A DNA stretch of 64,000 nucleotides from Thalassotalea fonticola (GCF_032911225.1 NZ_CP136600.1:1798001-1862000), one strand, 5' to 3'. Counted from the first letter of the stretch, positions 8,967 to 18,225 are shown. A program made the numbers and translations. The notes: generated by a model from the letters alone, not told the origin.

Positions 8967-9965
8967 TCAATTCAATTTCACTCGCCCTATGGTGTTAGCA
9001 TCAGTTCCAAACCAAACCTCATCAGTTGCAGGGTGATAATACATATAGCGAATTGAACCGGCCCCACTTGGTACGTTTACATTGGCAATGAATTGTTTGC
9101 TATTGCTATCAAACACTCTGATTTGATTCGGCGTTGTGCCAGTAAGGGCTAGCCAAATTCGATCATTGCGATCAATGGCTGAGCCATAAAGCTTTGCCTT
9201 GTTCTTTTCCGGCAACCGCCAGCGATCAATATGTTTTGCAGTAGGGTTATATTGACCAAGATAACCGAGGCGATGATCAAGGTAATACACGTGGTTGTTT
9301 TGAGTTATTTCTAATCGTCTTGGCCGTTCGGCATTATCCAGAAGAGGTATTTGTTCAACAGAATAATTTTCAGGATTTATGCGCGCAAGCTTGTTGCTGC
9401 CAAATAACACAACCCAAGGTACGTCATCGTAGTCAACTTTAATACCATAAGGTCTGGCCGAATCAAAAGGCATGGCCGTTAATTTCACCTCACCGGTTTG
9501 AGTATTTAAAAAACCTACTTTGTTACCCCACTGCGCGGTAAACCAAATATTTTCTGCCGAATTAAATACCAGCGTATGTGGATCTATTGGCGTTTCCTCT
9601 GGCATGGAGAATTGCTTAATTTTGCCATCAGTTGGATTTAATTTACCTATATGGCCATTTCGATTGCCGGCATACCAAACGTTATCTTTACTATCAATAA
9701 TGAGATTATGTGGGTTGGTGTTCGCACTTAATTCAAAACGCTTAAATTTTCCAGTTTTCGGATTGAGCATGGCAATATAATTACCTGATTGCCCACAAAA
9801 CCACACATTACCATTTGAGTCGAGTGCAGGATCTCTTGGGCGCGTGTTATCCCACGGCACTTGCCACTCTTTTATATCAATAGTTTTCGGCCATGAATTT
9901 TCGACACCACGGGAGGCTAAGGGCAAAAATAACAGAATAAAGACAACTGCAAGATAACGTTTCAT
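8967..9965 (-). CDS. Secreted Vgb/SMP-30-like beta-propeller protein
   Basis: About 332 residues with an N-terminal signal peptide (MKRYLAVVFILLFLPLASRG). Repeating blades follow, such as NVWFCGQSGNYIAMLNP, NVWYAGNRNGHIGKLNP and NIWFTAQWGNKVGFLNT. This is the pattern of the virginiamycin B lyase/streptogramin lyase-like propeller family. I placed the start at the ATG at 9965, because the longer open frame from 10091 would put 42 non-signal-like residues before the signal peptide. Family membership alone does not show lyase activity; many such proteins have unknown roles. It stands alone between deaD and the lipoprotein gene. Confidence 0.75.
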   Translation of the reverse strand: MKRYLAVVFILLFLPLASRGVENSWPKTIDIKEWQVPWDNTRPRDPALDSNGNVWFCGQSGNYIAMLNPKTGKFKRFELSANTNPHNLIIDSKDNVWYAGNRNGHIGKLNPTDGKIKQFSMPEETPIDPHTLVFNSAENIWFTAQWGNKVGFLNTQTGEVKLTAMPFDSARPYGIKVDYDDVPWVVLFGSNKLARINPENYSVEQIPLLDNAERPRRLEITQNNHVYYLDHRLGYLGQYNPTAKHIDRWRLPEKNKAKLYGSAIDRNDRIWLALTGTTPNQIRVFDSNSKQFIANVNVPSGAGSIRYMYYHPATDEVWFGTDANTIGRVKLN

Positions 9966-10184
9966 AATTGGTATTTTTTTAATTGATTCGTAGGAAAAGT
10001 ATAGTTTATAAAACGGAAGGTGCAGCTTGCGGTTCTTAAGAAGGCTTATGGTACGGATGAGAATGCATGGGCTGACTAATGCCCTCTCCACTTAACAGTC
10101 TCTGCCCTTAGCAGTCTCTCACCATTTGCTAGCGCCTCCCCTACTTACTGAACTGGTTTCAGTATCTTGCTTTAATTTAATGGA

Positions 10185-10203
10185 CCCTGAAATGAATTCA
10201 GGG
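10185..10203. repeat. Solitary short palindrome
   Basis: CCCTGAA-ATGAA-TTCAGGG is a perfect 7-bp inverted repeat preceded by TGGA and followed by AATGG. The flanks resemble those of the P2 palindromes in the arrays (TGGATT...AATGACG), so it may be a lone member of the same class of elements. Confidence 0.4.
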
Positions 10204-10248
10204 AATGGTATAGCTATGAGTTCTAGAAAAGTTATGGGTAAAAATGGG

Positions 10249-10285
10249 AAAACCCGCTGCGCTCGCTTAAAAGCACACCGGGTTT
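10249..10285 (-). terminator. Possible terminator of the DGSG-repeat lipoprotein gene
   Basis: Arms AAACCCG (10250-10256) and CGGGTTT (10279-10285) enclose a 22-nt partly paired loop, with TTTTCCCATTTTT following on the minus strand. It lies about 85 bp past the stop. The large loop lowers confidence. Confidence 0.35.
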
Positions 10286-10369
10286 AGGTTTTACTAATTT
10301 GTTTTACAGATTGACAGATCTTTAGGAATAAACAGTATTAGTAATATTTAGCTCTACTGAGGCTATGAT

Positions 10370-11131
10370 TTAAGAGTCGATATTAAACTCTCCTTTAACA
10401 CCTTTAATGTTTAAGCCACCAGAGCCGCTTTCTGTGATCGTTAAGCCACCGGCATCTTTCACTTCAATTGCACCTGAGCCATCATCGATAGTCACCATGC
10501 CGCCAATATGGCGCAAGATCATTTCACCAGAGCCATCTTCAACATTTACCGAGCCCGCGATATCAACCACCTTCATTTCGCCTGAGCCGTCTTTAATATC
10601 TACATCGCCACTCACATTACTAATGTCAAGTTCGCCCGAGCCATCATCAACAATTAAATCACCTTGAATATTTTTGACAAATAACGAGCCTGAACCATCT
10701 TCTACTTCAACAAAGTTATTCATGTCAGTAATTGAGATATCGCCTGAGCCGTCATCAATATCTAGTGCTAAGTTATTTGGCACTTGCACCGTTATATCAA
10801 TTGATGGTGTATTACCATTCCAAAAACCACTGGTAGAGCCATGCTTAGCAATTAATACCGCCTTTGAGCCTACTTTTGTTAATTCAAGTTCGTAATCACG
10901 TGCTTTAGTGGTAGTAATATCGGCCTTAACGGTAATTTCAGTAATACCTTCTACGCCGACTATATTTAAATAGCCTGAGCCAGTGTCAATTTCCAAACTG
11001 TTTACATCTGCACTGGCAATGACTAAGGTTTCTTCTAATTCTACGTCTGCACTTTGTGCTCCAACATGGATGACACAGCCTGGTAAAATAAGTACGGCAG
11101 ATAATAAAGCGGCAATTTGGGTTAGTTTCAT
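10370..11131 (-). CDS. Lipoprotein with DGSG beta-helical repeats (DUF4097-like)
   Basis: A 253-residue lipoprotein: its signal ends in the lipobox LPGC at about residues 16-19. From about residue 125 a roughly 18-20-residue unit recurs, each containing DGSG or ESGSG, for example DDGSGDISI, EDGSGSLFV, DDGSGELDI, KDGSGEMKV, EDGSGEMIL and DDGSGAIEV. Alternating hydrophobic residues between the turns suggest a parallel beta-helix, as in DUF4097/DUF2807-type proteins. The acidic DGSG turns could bind calcium, but that is inference. It has its own promoter region and no obvious partner gene. Confidence 0.75.
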   Translation of the reverse strand: MKLTQIAALLSAVLILPGCVIHVGAQSADVELEETLVIASADVNSLEIDTGSGYLNIVGVEGITEITVKADITTTKARDYELELTKVGSKAVLIAKHGSTSGFWNGNTPSIDITVQVPNNLALDIDDGSGDISITDMNNFVEVEDGSGSLFVKNIQGDLIVDDGSGELDISNVSGDVDIKDGSGEMKVVDIAGSVNVEDGSGEMILRHIGGMVTIDDGSGAIEVKDAGGLTITESGSGGLNIKGVKGEFNIDS

Positions 11132-11321
11132 TGTTAAATCCCTGATTTATATTTAGTATTTTTAACTAATATTGTTACGTATAAGTTAATACAATCAACA
11201 TTCAGGCCAACTTTTTAACCCATTGTTTTTAAAGAGTTTATAATAAACACGAGCATATACAGCTCAAAAACTAGTGGTGGTTACTACTAAATAGTGGTGA
11301 AAATGTTAAAACCAGGGTCAT

Positions 11322-11376
11322 AAAACCAGGGTCAGAGTCAGGTTTTAAAATAACCTGACTCTGACCCTAGTTTTTT
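11322..11376 (-). terminator. Strong terminator at the end of the nuo operon
   Basis: A perfect 17-bp inverted repeat, AGGGTCAGAGTCAGGTT at 11328-11344 and its complement at 11352-11368, has a 7-nt loop and is flanked by A and T runs, so it could work in both directions. It begins 12 bp after the nuoN stop. A partial extra copy, ACCAGGGTCATAAA, lies just beyond it. The GGGTCAGAGTCAGG arm resembles sequences I associate with REP-type repeats, from memory only. Confidence 0.8.
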
Positions 11377-11379
11377 GAG

Positions 11380-12846
11380 TTAGCCGAATTTTGATAAGGC
11401 GAAAAAGCGTACTTCATCGGAGATCACATCTGGCAAGATGCCAAAAATCAGTATGGTTATGCTTAAGCCGACGATAACTGCATGGGACAGGCGGTTCAGT
11501 TTGATCAGGTGTTGATTGTCTGCTTTGGCAAATAAGGTAAAAATAATACGCAGGTAATAGTACAAGCCTATACCGCTACCTATCACTAAACTTGCTAATA
11601 ACCACCAGGCGGAATTATCAACGGCGGTACTGATGATATAAAACTTACCAATAAAGCCTGCCGTTAACGGGATACCAGCAAGTGATAAGAGCGCGCACAT
11701 CATCGCCGCGGCTTGCACTGGTGCACGCCAGAATAAACCATTCCAATGTTGCCAGTTATCGTTATCTTGCTCGCTGTTTGCTTTTGATGTTTGACAAATA
11801 AAGGTGAATAAAAGTAACGTCGCTAAGCAATAGGCCAGTAAATAAAATAAGCCCGACTCCCATGCCAGCTGCAATGATTGTTGTGACATTACATTTAACA
11901 TGATCAACAAGTAGCCCATATGGGCAATGGATGAATATGCTAGTAAGCGTTTAATGTTGGTTTGTTGTAATGCCAACAGATTACCGACCAACATCGAAGC
12001 TATTGCAACAAAGGTGATGACATTAAGTAACTGATGTTCTCCTATGGGAGTTACATATTGCACCGAAAAAAACCAAAACTTGATCAATACGGCAAATATA
12101 GCGGTTTTAGATACGGTGGCCAGTAACATGCTTACCGGTGCAGGAGCCCCCTGATAAACATCAGGTGTCCACATGTGAAAAGGTGCTAATGACAATTTAA
12201 ATGCTAATCCTACAATAAATAACACTGAACCCGCATTAAACAATAATTGCATTTGTGGGTTATTAGCCGCTAAAAAACTATCGCTTATATGATGGAAATT
12301 TAGATTACCACTGTAGGCATAAATCATTGCCATACCAAACAATAAAATGCTTGACGCTGTGGCGCTTAAAATCAGGTATTTAAAACTGGCTTCTAACGTT
12401 TGCCGACGATTACGTAAGTACCCCACCATACCAATCAAGGCAATGCTTAATAATTCCAGACCTAAAAATACACTGGCAAAATGATTGCTTATCGCTAACA
12501 GGCTTGCTCCCAGAGTGACCAGTAATAACAAGACATAATACTCATCATGAACTTCTTGGCTTACTTTTAAATAACGACCACTGACTAAACAAACAATAAA
12601 CGCACAAAATAGCAGTAATACACTTATGGCAATGGAGAAACCATCAAGGTAAAACAATATAGTCGACTGAGTATTGATGGCCGGTAATATCAAGTAATGT
12701 GCACTGGCCGCCAAGACAATACTGATGGCGGTAAATGCTTGGATCATCAAGGTTGAACGTTTAATAGCGATTAACAATAATTGCAGTACAATCGCCAGCG
12801 ACAAGATTAACTGCGGCAATATGGCTAATAATTCTAAATTACTCAT
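11380..12846 (-). CDS. nuoN: NADH-quinone oxidoreductase subunit N
   Basis: NuoN is one of three antiporter-like proton-channel subunits in the membrane arm of complex I. The 488-residue protein is hydrophobic throughout. It carries the conserved helix YSSIAHMGYLLIML and the LSLAGIPLTAGFIGKFYI segment, with lysines in the channel helices (FKLSLAPFHMWTPDVYQGAP). It is the last gene of the operon, its start shares one base with the nuoM stop, and a strong hairpin follows it. Confidence 0.96.
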   Translation of the reverse strand: MSNLELLAILPQLILSLAIVLQLLLIAIKRSTLMIQAFTAISIVLAASAHYLILPAINTQSTILFYLDGFSIAISVLLLFCAFIVCLVSGRYLKVSQEVHDEYYVLLLLVTLGASLLAISNHFASVFLGLELLSIALIGMVGYLRNRRQTLEASFKYLILSATASSILLFGMAMIYAYSGNLNFHHISDSFLAANNPQMQLLFNAGSVLFIVGLAFKLSLAPFHMWTPDVYQGAPAPVSMLLATVSKTAIFAVLIKFWFFSVQYVTPIGEHQLLNVITFVAIASMLVGNLLALQQTNIKRLLAYSSIAHMGYLLIMLNVMSQQSLQLAWESGLFYLLAYCLATLLLFTFICQTSKANSEQDNDNWQHWNGLFWRAPVQAAAMMCALLSLAGIPLTAGFIGKFYIISTAVDNSAWWLLASLVIGSGIGLYYYLRIIFTLFAKADNQHLIKLNRLSHAVIVGLSITILIFGILPDVISDEVRFFALSKFG

Positions 12847-14342
12847 TATTTACTCCCTATTACGCTGGTACTGGTTAACTCACTAATTTTCATTTCATTT
12901 ACAGCTGCAACATACTGCTCTGGAAAATAGGCAAAGATCAGTTCCGGAAATAACCCTAAGCAAATCAGTAGCCCCAATAATGAGCCACAGATCAATAGCT
13001 CTCTTTTGCCTAAGTCAGTAATACTGTGCTTGGCTTCACCTTGAAAACTTTGCTGGAATAAATACATGCCATAAATGGCCGAGCCTATAAGCCCAAGTGC
13101 GGCAAAAACCACATGGACAGGATAAGATTTAAAGCTGCCGGTTAACACCATAAACTCACCGACAAAATTAAGCAGTCCGGGTAAGCCAAATGCTGCGGCG
13201 ACAAACGCCAACAGCATGCCGCCCATACGCGGTGCACTGCTATACATGCCGCCCATCAGAGATAAGTCTCGGCTATGCAAACGTTGATACAACATGCCTG
13301 CCATTGAAAACAGTGCGGCACTGCTCAAGCCGTGTGCGACAATAGTGAGTATCGCGCCATGATAGGCGATTTGCTGAAATGAGAATAATGCCAGCATAAC
13401 AAAGCCCATGTGCGAAATAGAGCTGTAAGCAACGAGTCGTTTGAAGTCGGTTTGCGCAAAGGCAAGTTTTGCTCCATAGATAATGCTAACAACACCAAGA
13501 ACAACAGCCACATTGGCAAAGTTACTACTGGCTTGGGGAAACATCTCTAAAACAAACCGAATAAGACCATAAGCGCCAGTTTTTAATAAAACGCCGGCAA
13601 GCAATACGCTACCTGCAGTTGGCGCTTGGGTATGAGCATCAGGTAACCAAGTGTGTACCGGAAATGACGGTAACTTAACGGCAAAAGCAATAAAGAAACC
13701 AAGCATGATGTAAAACTCTACCTCTGGGTTAATCGCCATTTGTTTTAAGGTAAAGTAATCAAAACTTAAATTGCCGGTTTGTTGTTGATGAATAAACGCT
13801 AACGCGACAATGGCAATAAGCATTAACAGGCTACTTACCTGGGTAAAGATAAAGAACTTTGTTGCTGCATAAATCCTGTTCTCATGCCCCCAAATCGCAA
13901 TTAATGCGGTCATTGGCAGTAGCATTACTTCCCAGAAAAAGAAGAATAAGAACAAGTCGGTGGCAATGAACACGCCCACGATACCGGCAATAGATGCCAT
14001 TAAATTAAAGTAATAGAAGCCGACCTTATCAGTAATTTCTTGCCAAGAAACTAACACACAAATAACGCCAAGCAATAATGTCAGTACAATTAAAACAAAG
14101 CTTAAACTATCGATACCCGTGGCATAATAAATGTTAAACGCTGAAATCCATTCACTATTGGCCAATTTTACATACTGATGAAAGACCAGTGGATTCTCAA
14201 CGGCAAACTCTGCAAGTAAGCCAAAGCTGAACAGTAACGCTAACAAACTGATCCAGCGGCCCATATTCGCACGATGATTCTCTGCTGCCCAGGCAATAAT
14301 GCCGCCAACGAATAACGCGATAAGAATTTGAGTTAAGATCAT
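12846..14342 (-). CDS. nuoM: NADH-quinone oxidoreductase subunit M
   Basis: NuoM (498 residues) is the second antiporter-like membrane subunit of complex I. Diagnostic stretches include FFFFWEVMLLPM with the key glutamate, KLPSFPVHTWLPDAHTQAP, and YSSISHMGFVML. The start overlaps the nuoL end by four bases (ATGA), indicating translational coupling. Confidence 0.96.
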   Translation of the reverse strand: MILTQILIALFVGGIIAWAAENHRANMGRWISLLALLFSFGLLAEFAVENPLVFHQYVKLANSEWISAFNIYYATGIDSLSFVLIVLTLLLGVICVLVSWQEITDKVGFYYFNLMASIAGIVGVFIATDLFLFFFFWEVMLLPMTALIAIWGHENRIYAATKFFIFTQVSSLLMLIAIVALAFIHQQQTGNLSFDYFTLKQMAINPEVEFYIMLGFFIAFAVKLPSFPVHTWLPDAHTQAPTAGSVLLAGVLLKTGAYGLIRFVLEMFPQASSNFANVAVVLGVVSIIYGAKLAFAQTDFKRLVAYSSISHMGFVMLALFSFQQIAYHGAILTIVAHGLSSAALFSMAGMLYQRLHSRDLSLMGGMYSSAPRMGGMLLAFVAAAFGLPGLLNFVGEFMVLTGSFKSYPVHVVFAALGLIGSAIYGMYLFQQSFQGEAKHSITDLGKRELLICGSLLGLLICLGLFPELIFAYFPEQYVAAVNEMKISELTSTSVIGSK

Positions 14343-16240
14343 AGCGCCCCCCCTCCCGCGTTAAACACGTTCGCGCTAAACAATACAATTGCGAGCAGTA
14401 GCACAACGCCAACACCTATCATCGCGCCATACCAACGCAGTTGACCATTTTGACTGGCTTTGAATACTTCATGCCAAGTTTGTACATTCCAGCGGATACC
14501 ATGGACTATTTGGTCGATAATGTCGTTTTTATTCAATTTACTGATAAACACAAAAGGCTTAACAAGCATATAGGTATATAATGTGTCGAACCCTAGCCCC
14601 CGTTGTAAGAACGAATATAAATTAACTCCGGAGCCAACGGCGGCGGATATGTTTTCGCTAGGATCTGAGATATCTTGACCAGTTTTTGGAAAATACCCAA
14701 CATAGGCAATAACAATACCAACAAATGGTGTCGCTATAGCAATTGTATGCAACCAGGCGGGATCATTATTAATTATTGAAATTGTTGGAAATAGAGCGGT
14801 TAAATCCAAGGTGATTAAGCCACCAACCAGTGCTAACAGCGCCAAGATAATTAAAGGTATTAATTGCAGCTTATCTGTCACCGGGTGAACGGATTCATTG
14901 CCTCGATATTCACCAAAGAAGGTAATAAATAGCATTCTAAAACTGTAAATGCTGGTGATAAGTGCGCCTATTACGCCTATCCACCAAAACACTGGTCCGG
15001 CTGTGGCTGACGAATACAGCTCAGCCAGTATTGCTTCTTTTGAAACAAAGCCAGAAGTGCCAGGAAACGCTATTAACGCAGCAATGCCAATAAAAAATAA
15101 AACGCTTATCAACGGCAGTTTTTTCAGTAAGCCGCCCATCTTGAACATATTTTGTTGATGATGCAAAGCCAGAATAATAGAGCCTGCTGTTAAGAACAAT
15201 AACGCTTTAAAAAATGCATGGGTCATTAAGTGCATCACACCAGCACTAAATGCGCCAGCACCTAAAGCCAGCATCATGTAGCCTATTTGGCTCATGGTAG
15301 AATAAGCCAGAACGCGCTTGATATCAGACTGGCCAAGCGCGGCAAGACCGGCGAGCAAGAGCGTTAGTGCACCAATCCAAGCAACAATGGTCATCACTTC
15401 TGGCGTTAACATAAACAAGCCTTGCATACGGGCGATTAAGTACACCCCAGCAGTTACCATGGTTGCGGCATGAATTAATGCACTTACTGGCGTTGGGCCA
15501 GCCATCGCGTCGGGCAACCAGGTTTGCAAAGGTAACTGCGCAGATTTACCAACTGCGCCGCCAACCAGTAATAAACAAATCCAAAACGCCATGTCGTTTT
15601 CAACGAGATAATTGCTGTGCGCCAATGCGGTCACATCATCTATGGTTAAACTGCCGGTTTCACGAAATAGTAAAAACAAACCTATCGCTAAAAAGGTATC
15701 GCCGACTCTTGTCACAATGAATGCTTTTTTGGCCGCCACAGCATTTTCTGGGTCCTGATACCAAAAGCCGATTAATAAAAAGCTGCATAAGCCAACACCT
15801 TCCCAACCAAGGTAAAGCAATACCAAATTATCAGCTAATACCAACAATAACATCGCAACAATAAACAAGTTCATATAAGCCATAAAGCGTGAATAGTTTT
15901 CATCATCTTTCATGTAAGCTGCTGCGTAGGCATGAATTAAAAAGCCCACACCACTGACGACAGAAATCATCACCATAGACAAACTATCAAGATGCAGAGC
16001 AAAATTAACGGCGACATCACCAAGCTTAAACCATTGCCACAGATGTGCCGTTAAAATGGTGTCCGGAGTTAGCATGGCGACTTGTAATAAATAGGCACTG
16101 CTTAATGCACTTAGTGCCATAGCTCCTACAGATAGAATTGTTGCCATCAGCCAAGATAAGCGCTTGCCCAATAACACGAGTAATAAAAAGCTTATTAACG
16201 GGTAAAACGGTAGATATGCAAGTATTTGAATGTTATCCAT
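14339..16240 (-). CDS. nuoL: NADH-quinone oxidoreductase subunit L
   Basis: NuoL (633 residues) is the distal antiporter-like subunit, with a long C-terminal lateral helix region. YLGWEGVGLCSFLLIGFW and KSAQLPLQTWLPDAMAGPTP are typical of the family, as is the MTHAFFKALLFL helix. It begins two bases after nuoK. Confidence 0.96.
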   Translation of the reverse strand: MDNIQILAYLPFYPLISFLLLVLLGKRLSWLMATILSVGAMALSALSSAYLLQVAMLTPDTILTAHLWQWFKLGDVAVNFALHLDSLSMVMISVVSGVGFLIHAYAAAYMKDDENYSRFMAYMNLFIVAMLLLVLADNLVLLYLGWEGVGLCSFLLIGFWYQDPENAVAAKKAFIVTRVGDTFLAIGLFLLFRETGSLTIDDVTALAHSNYLVENDMAFWICLLLVGGAVGKSAQLPLQTWLPDAMAGPTPVSALIHAATMVTAGVYLIARMQGLFMLTPEVMTIVAWIGALTLLLAGLAALGQSDIKRVLAYSTMSQIGYMMLALGAGAFSAGVMHLMTHAFFKALLFLTAGSIILALHHQQNMFKMGGLLKKLPLISVLFFIGIAALIAFPGTSGFVSKEAILAELYSSATAGPVFWWIGVIGALITSIYSFRMLFITFFGEYRGNESVHPVTDKLQLIPLIILALLALVGGLITLDLTALFPTISIINNDPAWLHTIAIATPFVGIVIAYVGYFPKTGQDISDPSENISAAVGSGVNLYSFLQRGLGFDTLYTYMLVKPFVFISKLNKNDIIDQIVHGIRWNVQTWHEVFKASQNGQLRWYGAMIGVGVVLLLAIVLFSANVFNAGGGAL

Positions 16241-16242
16241 TA

Positions 16243-16551
16243 TTACCCCTTCATCTCATTAAGTTCATCAATATCAAGCGATAACCGCTGTTGATGTAAA
16301 CGTATGAGTAATGCTAAACCAACGGCAACCTCAGCCGCTGCTAAGGTTAAAATTAAGATAAACATGATTTGGCCATCGGCTTCTTGCCAGGCACTGCCTG
16401 CTGCGATAAAAGCAATGCCGACAGAATTGAGCATGACTTCTAAACTCATTAACATAAACAAGGTATTGCGTCTGGCGATAACACCAATAAAACCGATAAC
16501 AAATAGAATGCCCGCTAAAATAAATGCATGCATTAATGGAATGTGACTCAT
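16243..16551 (-). CDS. nuoK: NADH-quinone oxidoreductase subunit K
   Basis: NuoK (102 residues) is a small three-helix membrane subunit with conserved buried glutamates, seen here in MLMSLEVMLNSVG and TLAAAEVAVGLALLI. Its length and three helices match the family. It overlaps nuoJ by four bases. Confidence 0.96.
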   Translation of the reverse strand: MSHIPLMHAFILAGILFVIGFIGVIARRNTLFMLMSLEVMLNSVGIAFIAAGSAWQEADGQIMFILILTLAAAEVAVGLALLIRLHQQRLSLDIDELNEMKG

Positions 16552-17087
16552 AAATGGCCTCCCATACTATCGTTGCTTTGGCCAATATCATCTGCACTTT
16601 TGGCAAAATGGTAACCGGCAATAAGGCCTGCTAACAATAAGAACGAGGCAATTTCTACCGCTAATAAATATGGCCCGTATAATAAAATTCCAACTTGCTT
16701 GGCTGACACAATGGATGAGGTATATTGCTGAGTATTGGCGCTATTGATGATTAAATAAACGACCTCTATTAATAATACTGATGCTAATAACACCGGGCCG
16801 AGCCAACGACTTAACCAGTGTTTCGAATAATGGATCGGGTCTTTATCGCCTTGTAAATCAAACATCATCACGGCAAATACAAACAACACTAAAATAGCCC
16901 CTGCATAGACAATAACCTCTAAACCAGCAGCAAAAGGTGCACCCATGAAGTAAAAACATACTGCCACAGCTAACAGTGACACCACTAAATACAACAATGC
17001 ATGAATCGCATTTGAGCCAGTAACCACCCGAATAGAGGCAATGATGGCAATGGTTGCAGCAATGTAAAATGGCAATTGGCTTATCAT
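16548..17087 (-). CDS. nuoJ: NADH-quinone oxidoreductase subunit J
   Basis: NuoJ (179 residues) is a five-helix membrane subunit of complex I; GLEVIVYAGAILVLFVFAVMM is the conserved pi-bulge helix region (GAILVLF visible). I placed the start at the ATG at 17087, because an AGGAAG ribosome-binding site precedes it. The longer frame from 17201 would translate the palindromic repeat (ASYPTCLGIYK) as an N-terminal extension. The intervening array separates it from nuoI by about 600 bp. Confidence 0.93.
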   Translation of the reverse strand: MISQLPFYIAATIAIIASIRVVTGSNAIHALLYLVVSLLAVAVCFYFMGAPFAAGLEVIVYAGAILVLFVFAVMMFDLQGDKDPIHYSKHWLSRWLGPVLLASVLLIEVVYLIINSANTQQYTSSIVSAKQVGILLYGPYLLAVEIASFLLLAGLIAGYHFAKSADDIGQSNDSMGGHL

Positions 17088-17099
17088 TAGTCTTCCTGT

Positions 17100-17690
17100 T
17101 ATTATTTTTTTCGTCATTCCCATGACTATTTTTTTATAGATACCCAAACAAGTTGGGTATGACGCTGTCTTTGTTCCTGCATTCCTATAACTATCCGTCA
17201 TTCCCGCGACGGCGGGAATCCATGCTTTTCGTTTCTCGTTTCTAACTTCTAGCTTCTAGCTTCTCGCTCCAATATGGATACCCAAACAAGTTGGGTATGA
17301 CGCTGTCTACTTTCGTCATTCCCGCGCAGGCGGGAATCCATACTTTTCGTTTCTCGTTTCTCGTTTCTCGTTTCTAGCTTCTCGTTCCATTATGGATACC
17401 CAAACAAGTTGGGCATGACGCTGTCTACTTTCGTCATTCCCGCGCAGGCGGGAATCCATACTTTTCGTTTCTCGTTTCTCGTTTCTAGCTTCTCGTTCCA
17501 TTATGGATACCCAAACAAGTTGGGTATGACGCTGTCTACTTTCGTCATTCCCGCGCAGGCGGGAATCCATACTTTTCGTTTCCCGTTTCTCGTTTCTCGT
17601 TTCTCGTTTCTCGTTTCTCGTTTCTCGTTTCTCGTTTCTAGCTTCTCGTTCCATTATGGATACCCAAACAAGTTGGGCATGGCGATGTCT
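17100..17690 (-). repeat. Palindrome array 3, inside the nuo operon
   Basis: Five P1 copies on the minus strand (at 17141-17159, 17279-17297, 17397-17415, 17508-17526 and 17661-17679) alternate with a variant of P2 whose arms are ATTCCCGC/GCGGGAAT instead of ATTACCGC/GCGGTAAT. Unit length is about 110-150 bp. Units also contain runs of the heptamer TTTCTCG in differing copy number. The array is in the opposite orientation to arrays 1 and 2 and fills the whole nuoI-nuoJ gap. The frames across it are repeat-derived and not genes. Confidence 0.9.
17575..17640. repeat. Heptamer tandem repeat
   Basis: About nine consecutive copies of the 7-mer TTTCTCG, with one base change near the left end. Shorter runs of the same heptamer occur in the neighbouring array units near 17345-17375 and 17465-17485, so copy number differs among units. 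Confidence 0.85.
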
Positions 17691-17697
17691 AATTTTT

Positions 17698-18225
17698 CTA
17701 CGGCATCAAGTCTTTGACATTAACGGGTGCTTTCTCGTGTTCACCTGCGCCTCTTTCTTTCACACCTGCAGCAACACCTGACTGCCGGTAAAAATTGTAA
17801 TCCGGGTATTTTCCCGGGCCGCTGATGAGTAAATTTTCTTTCTCATAGACCAAATTTTGTCTATCGTATTCAGCAAGTTCGATATCTGGCGTAAGCTGTA
17901 TGGCATACGTGGGACACGCTTCTTCACAAAAGCCGCACAAGATGCAACGGGAGAAATTAATTCTAAAAAACTCAGCCCGCTTTCGACCATCAGGATCTAT
18001 GGTTTGTTGCAAGGCGATACAATCTACAGGGCAAGCAACAGCGCACAAATTACAGGCTACACAGCGCTCTTCGCCATCAGGATCACGAGTAAGCACAATT
18101 CGGCCTCGATAACGTGGCGCTAAATACGGTTTTTGCTCAGGATATTGCACGGTATCGGCTTTGGTAAACGTATGTTTAAGCACTAACCACATAGTGCGAA
18201 GCTGGCTGTAAAACATTTTAAGCAT
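17698..18225 (-). CDS. nuoI: NADH-quinone oxidoreductase subunit I
   Basis: NuoI carries the two [4Fe-4S] clusters N6a and N6b next to the quinone site. Both ferredoxin motifs are intact: [15 protein letters not shown] and [16 protein letters not shown] chose the ATG at 18225, which has a GGAGG site at good spacing and overlaps the nuoH stop by eight bases; the upstream TTG at 18237 is unlikely. The 175 residues fit the family. Its stop is only a few bases from array 3. Confidence 0.95.
   Translation of the reverse strand: MLKMFYSQLRTMWLVLKHTFTKADTVQYPEQKPYLAPRYRGRIVLTRDPDGEERCVACNLCAVACPVDCIALQQTIDPDGRKRAEFFRINFSRCILCGFCEEACPTYAIQLTPDIELAEYDRQNLVYEKENLLISGPGKYPDYNFYRQSGVAAGVKERGAGEHEKAPVNVKDLMP

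Larger units (their letters stand above)
9966..10369. other. Intergenic region with solitary palindromes
   Basis: About 400 bp with no supported gene. It carries the propeller promoter region, the palindrome at 10185-10203 and the possible terminator of the lipoprotein gene at 10249-10285. Confidence 0.4.

Noticed and set aside
8967..9965. Streptogramin resistance gene (vgb)
   Set aside because: The fold is similar, but the protein is exported and there is no evidence of the lyase active site; many environmental propellers share these repeats.
9966..10091. Upstream extension of the beta-propeller protein
   Set aside because: It would place 42 residues before a clear signal peptide.
17088..17201. 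N-terminal extension of NuoJ
   Set aside because: It translates a palindrome repeat, and a proper ribosome-binding site precedes the internal ATG at 17087.
17316..17717. Open frames with repeated EKRETRNEKRET-type peptides in array 3
   Set aside because: The peptide repeats are translations of the heptamer and palindromes; both strands are open for the same reason.
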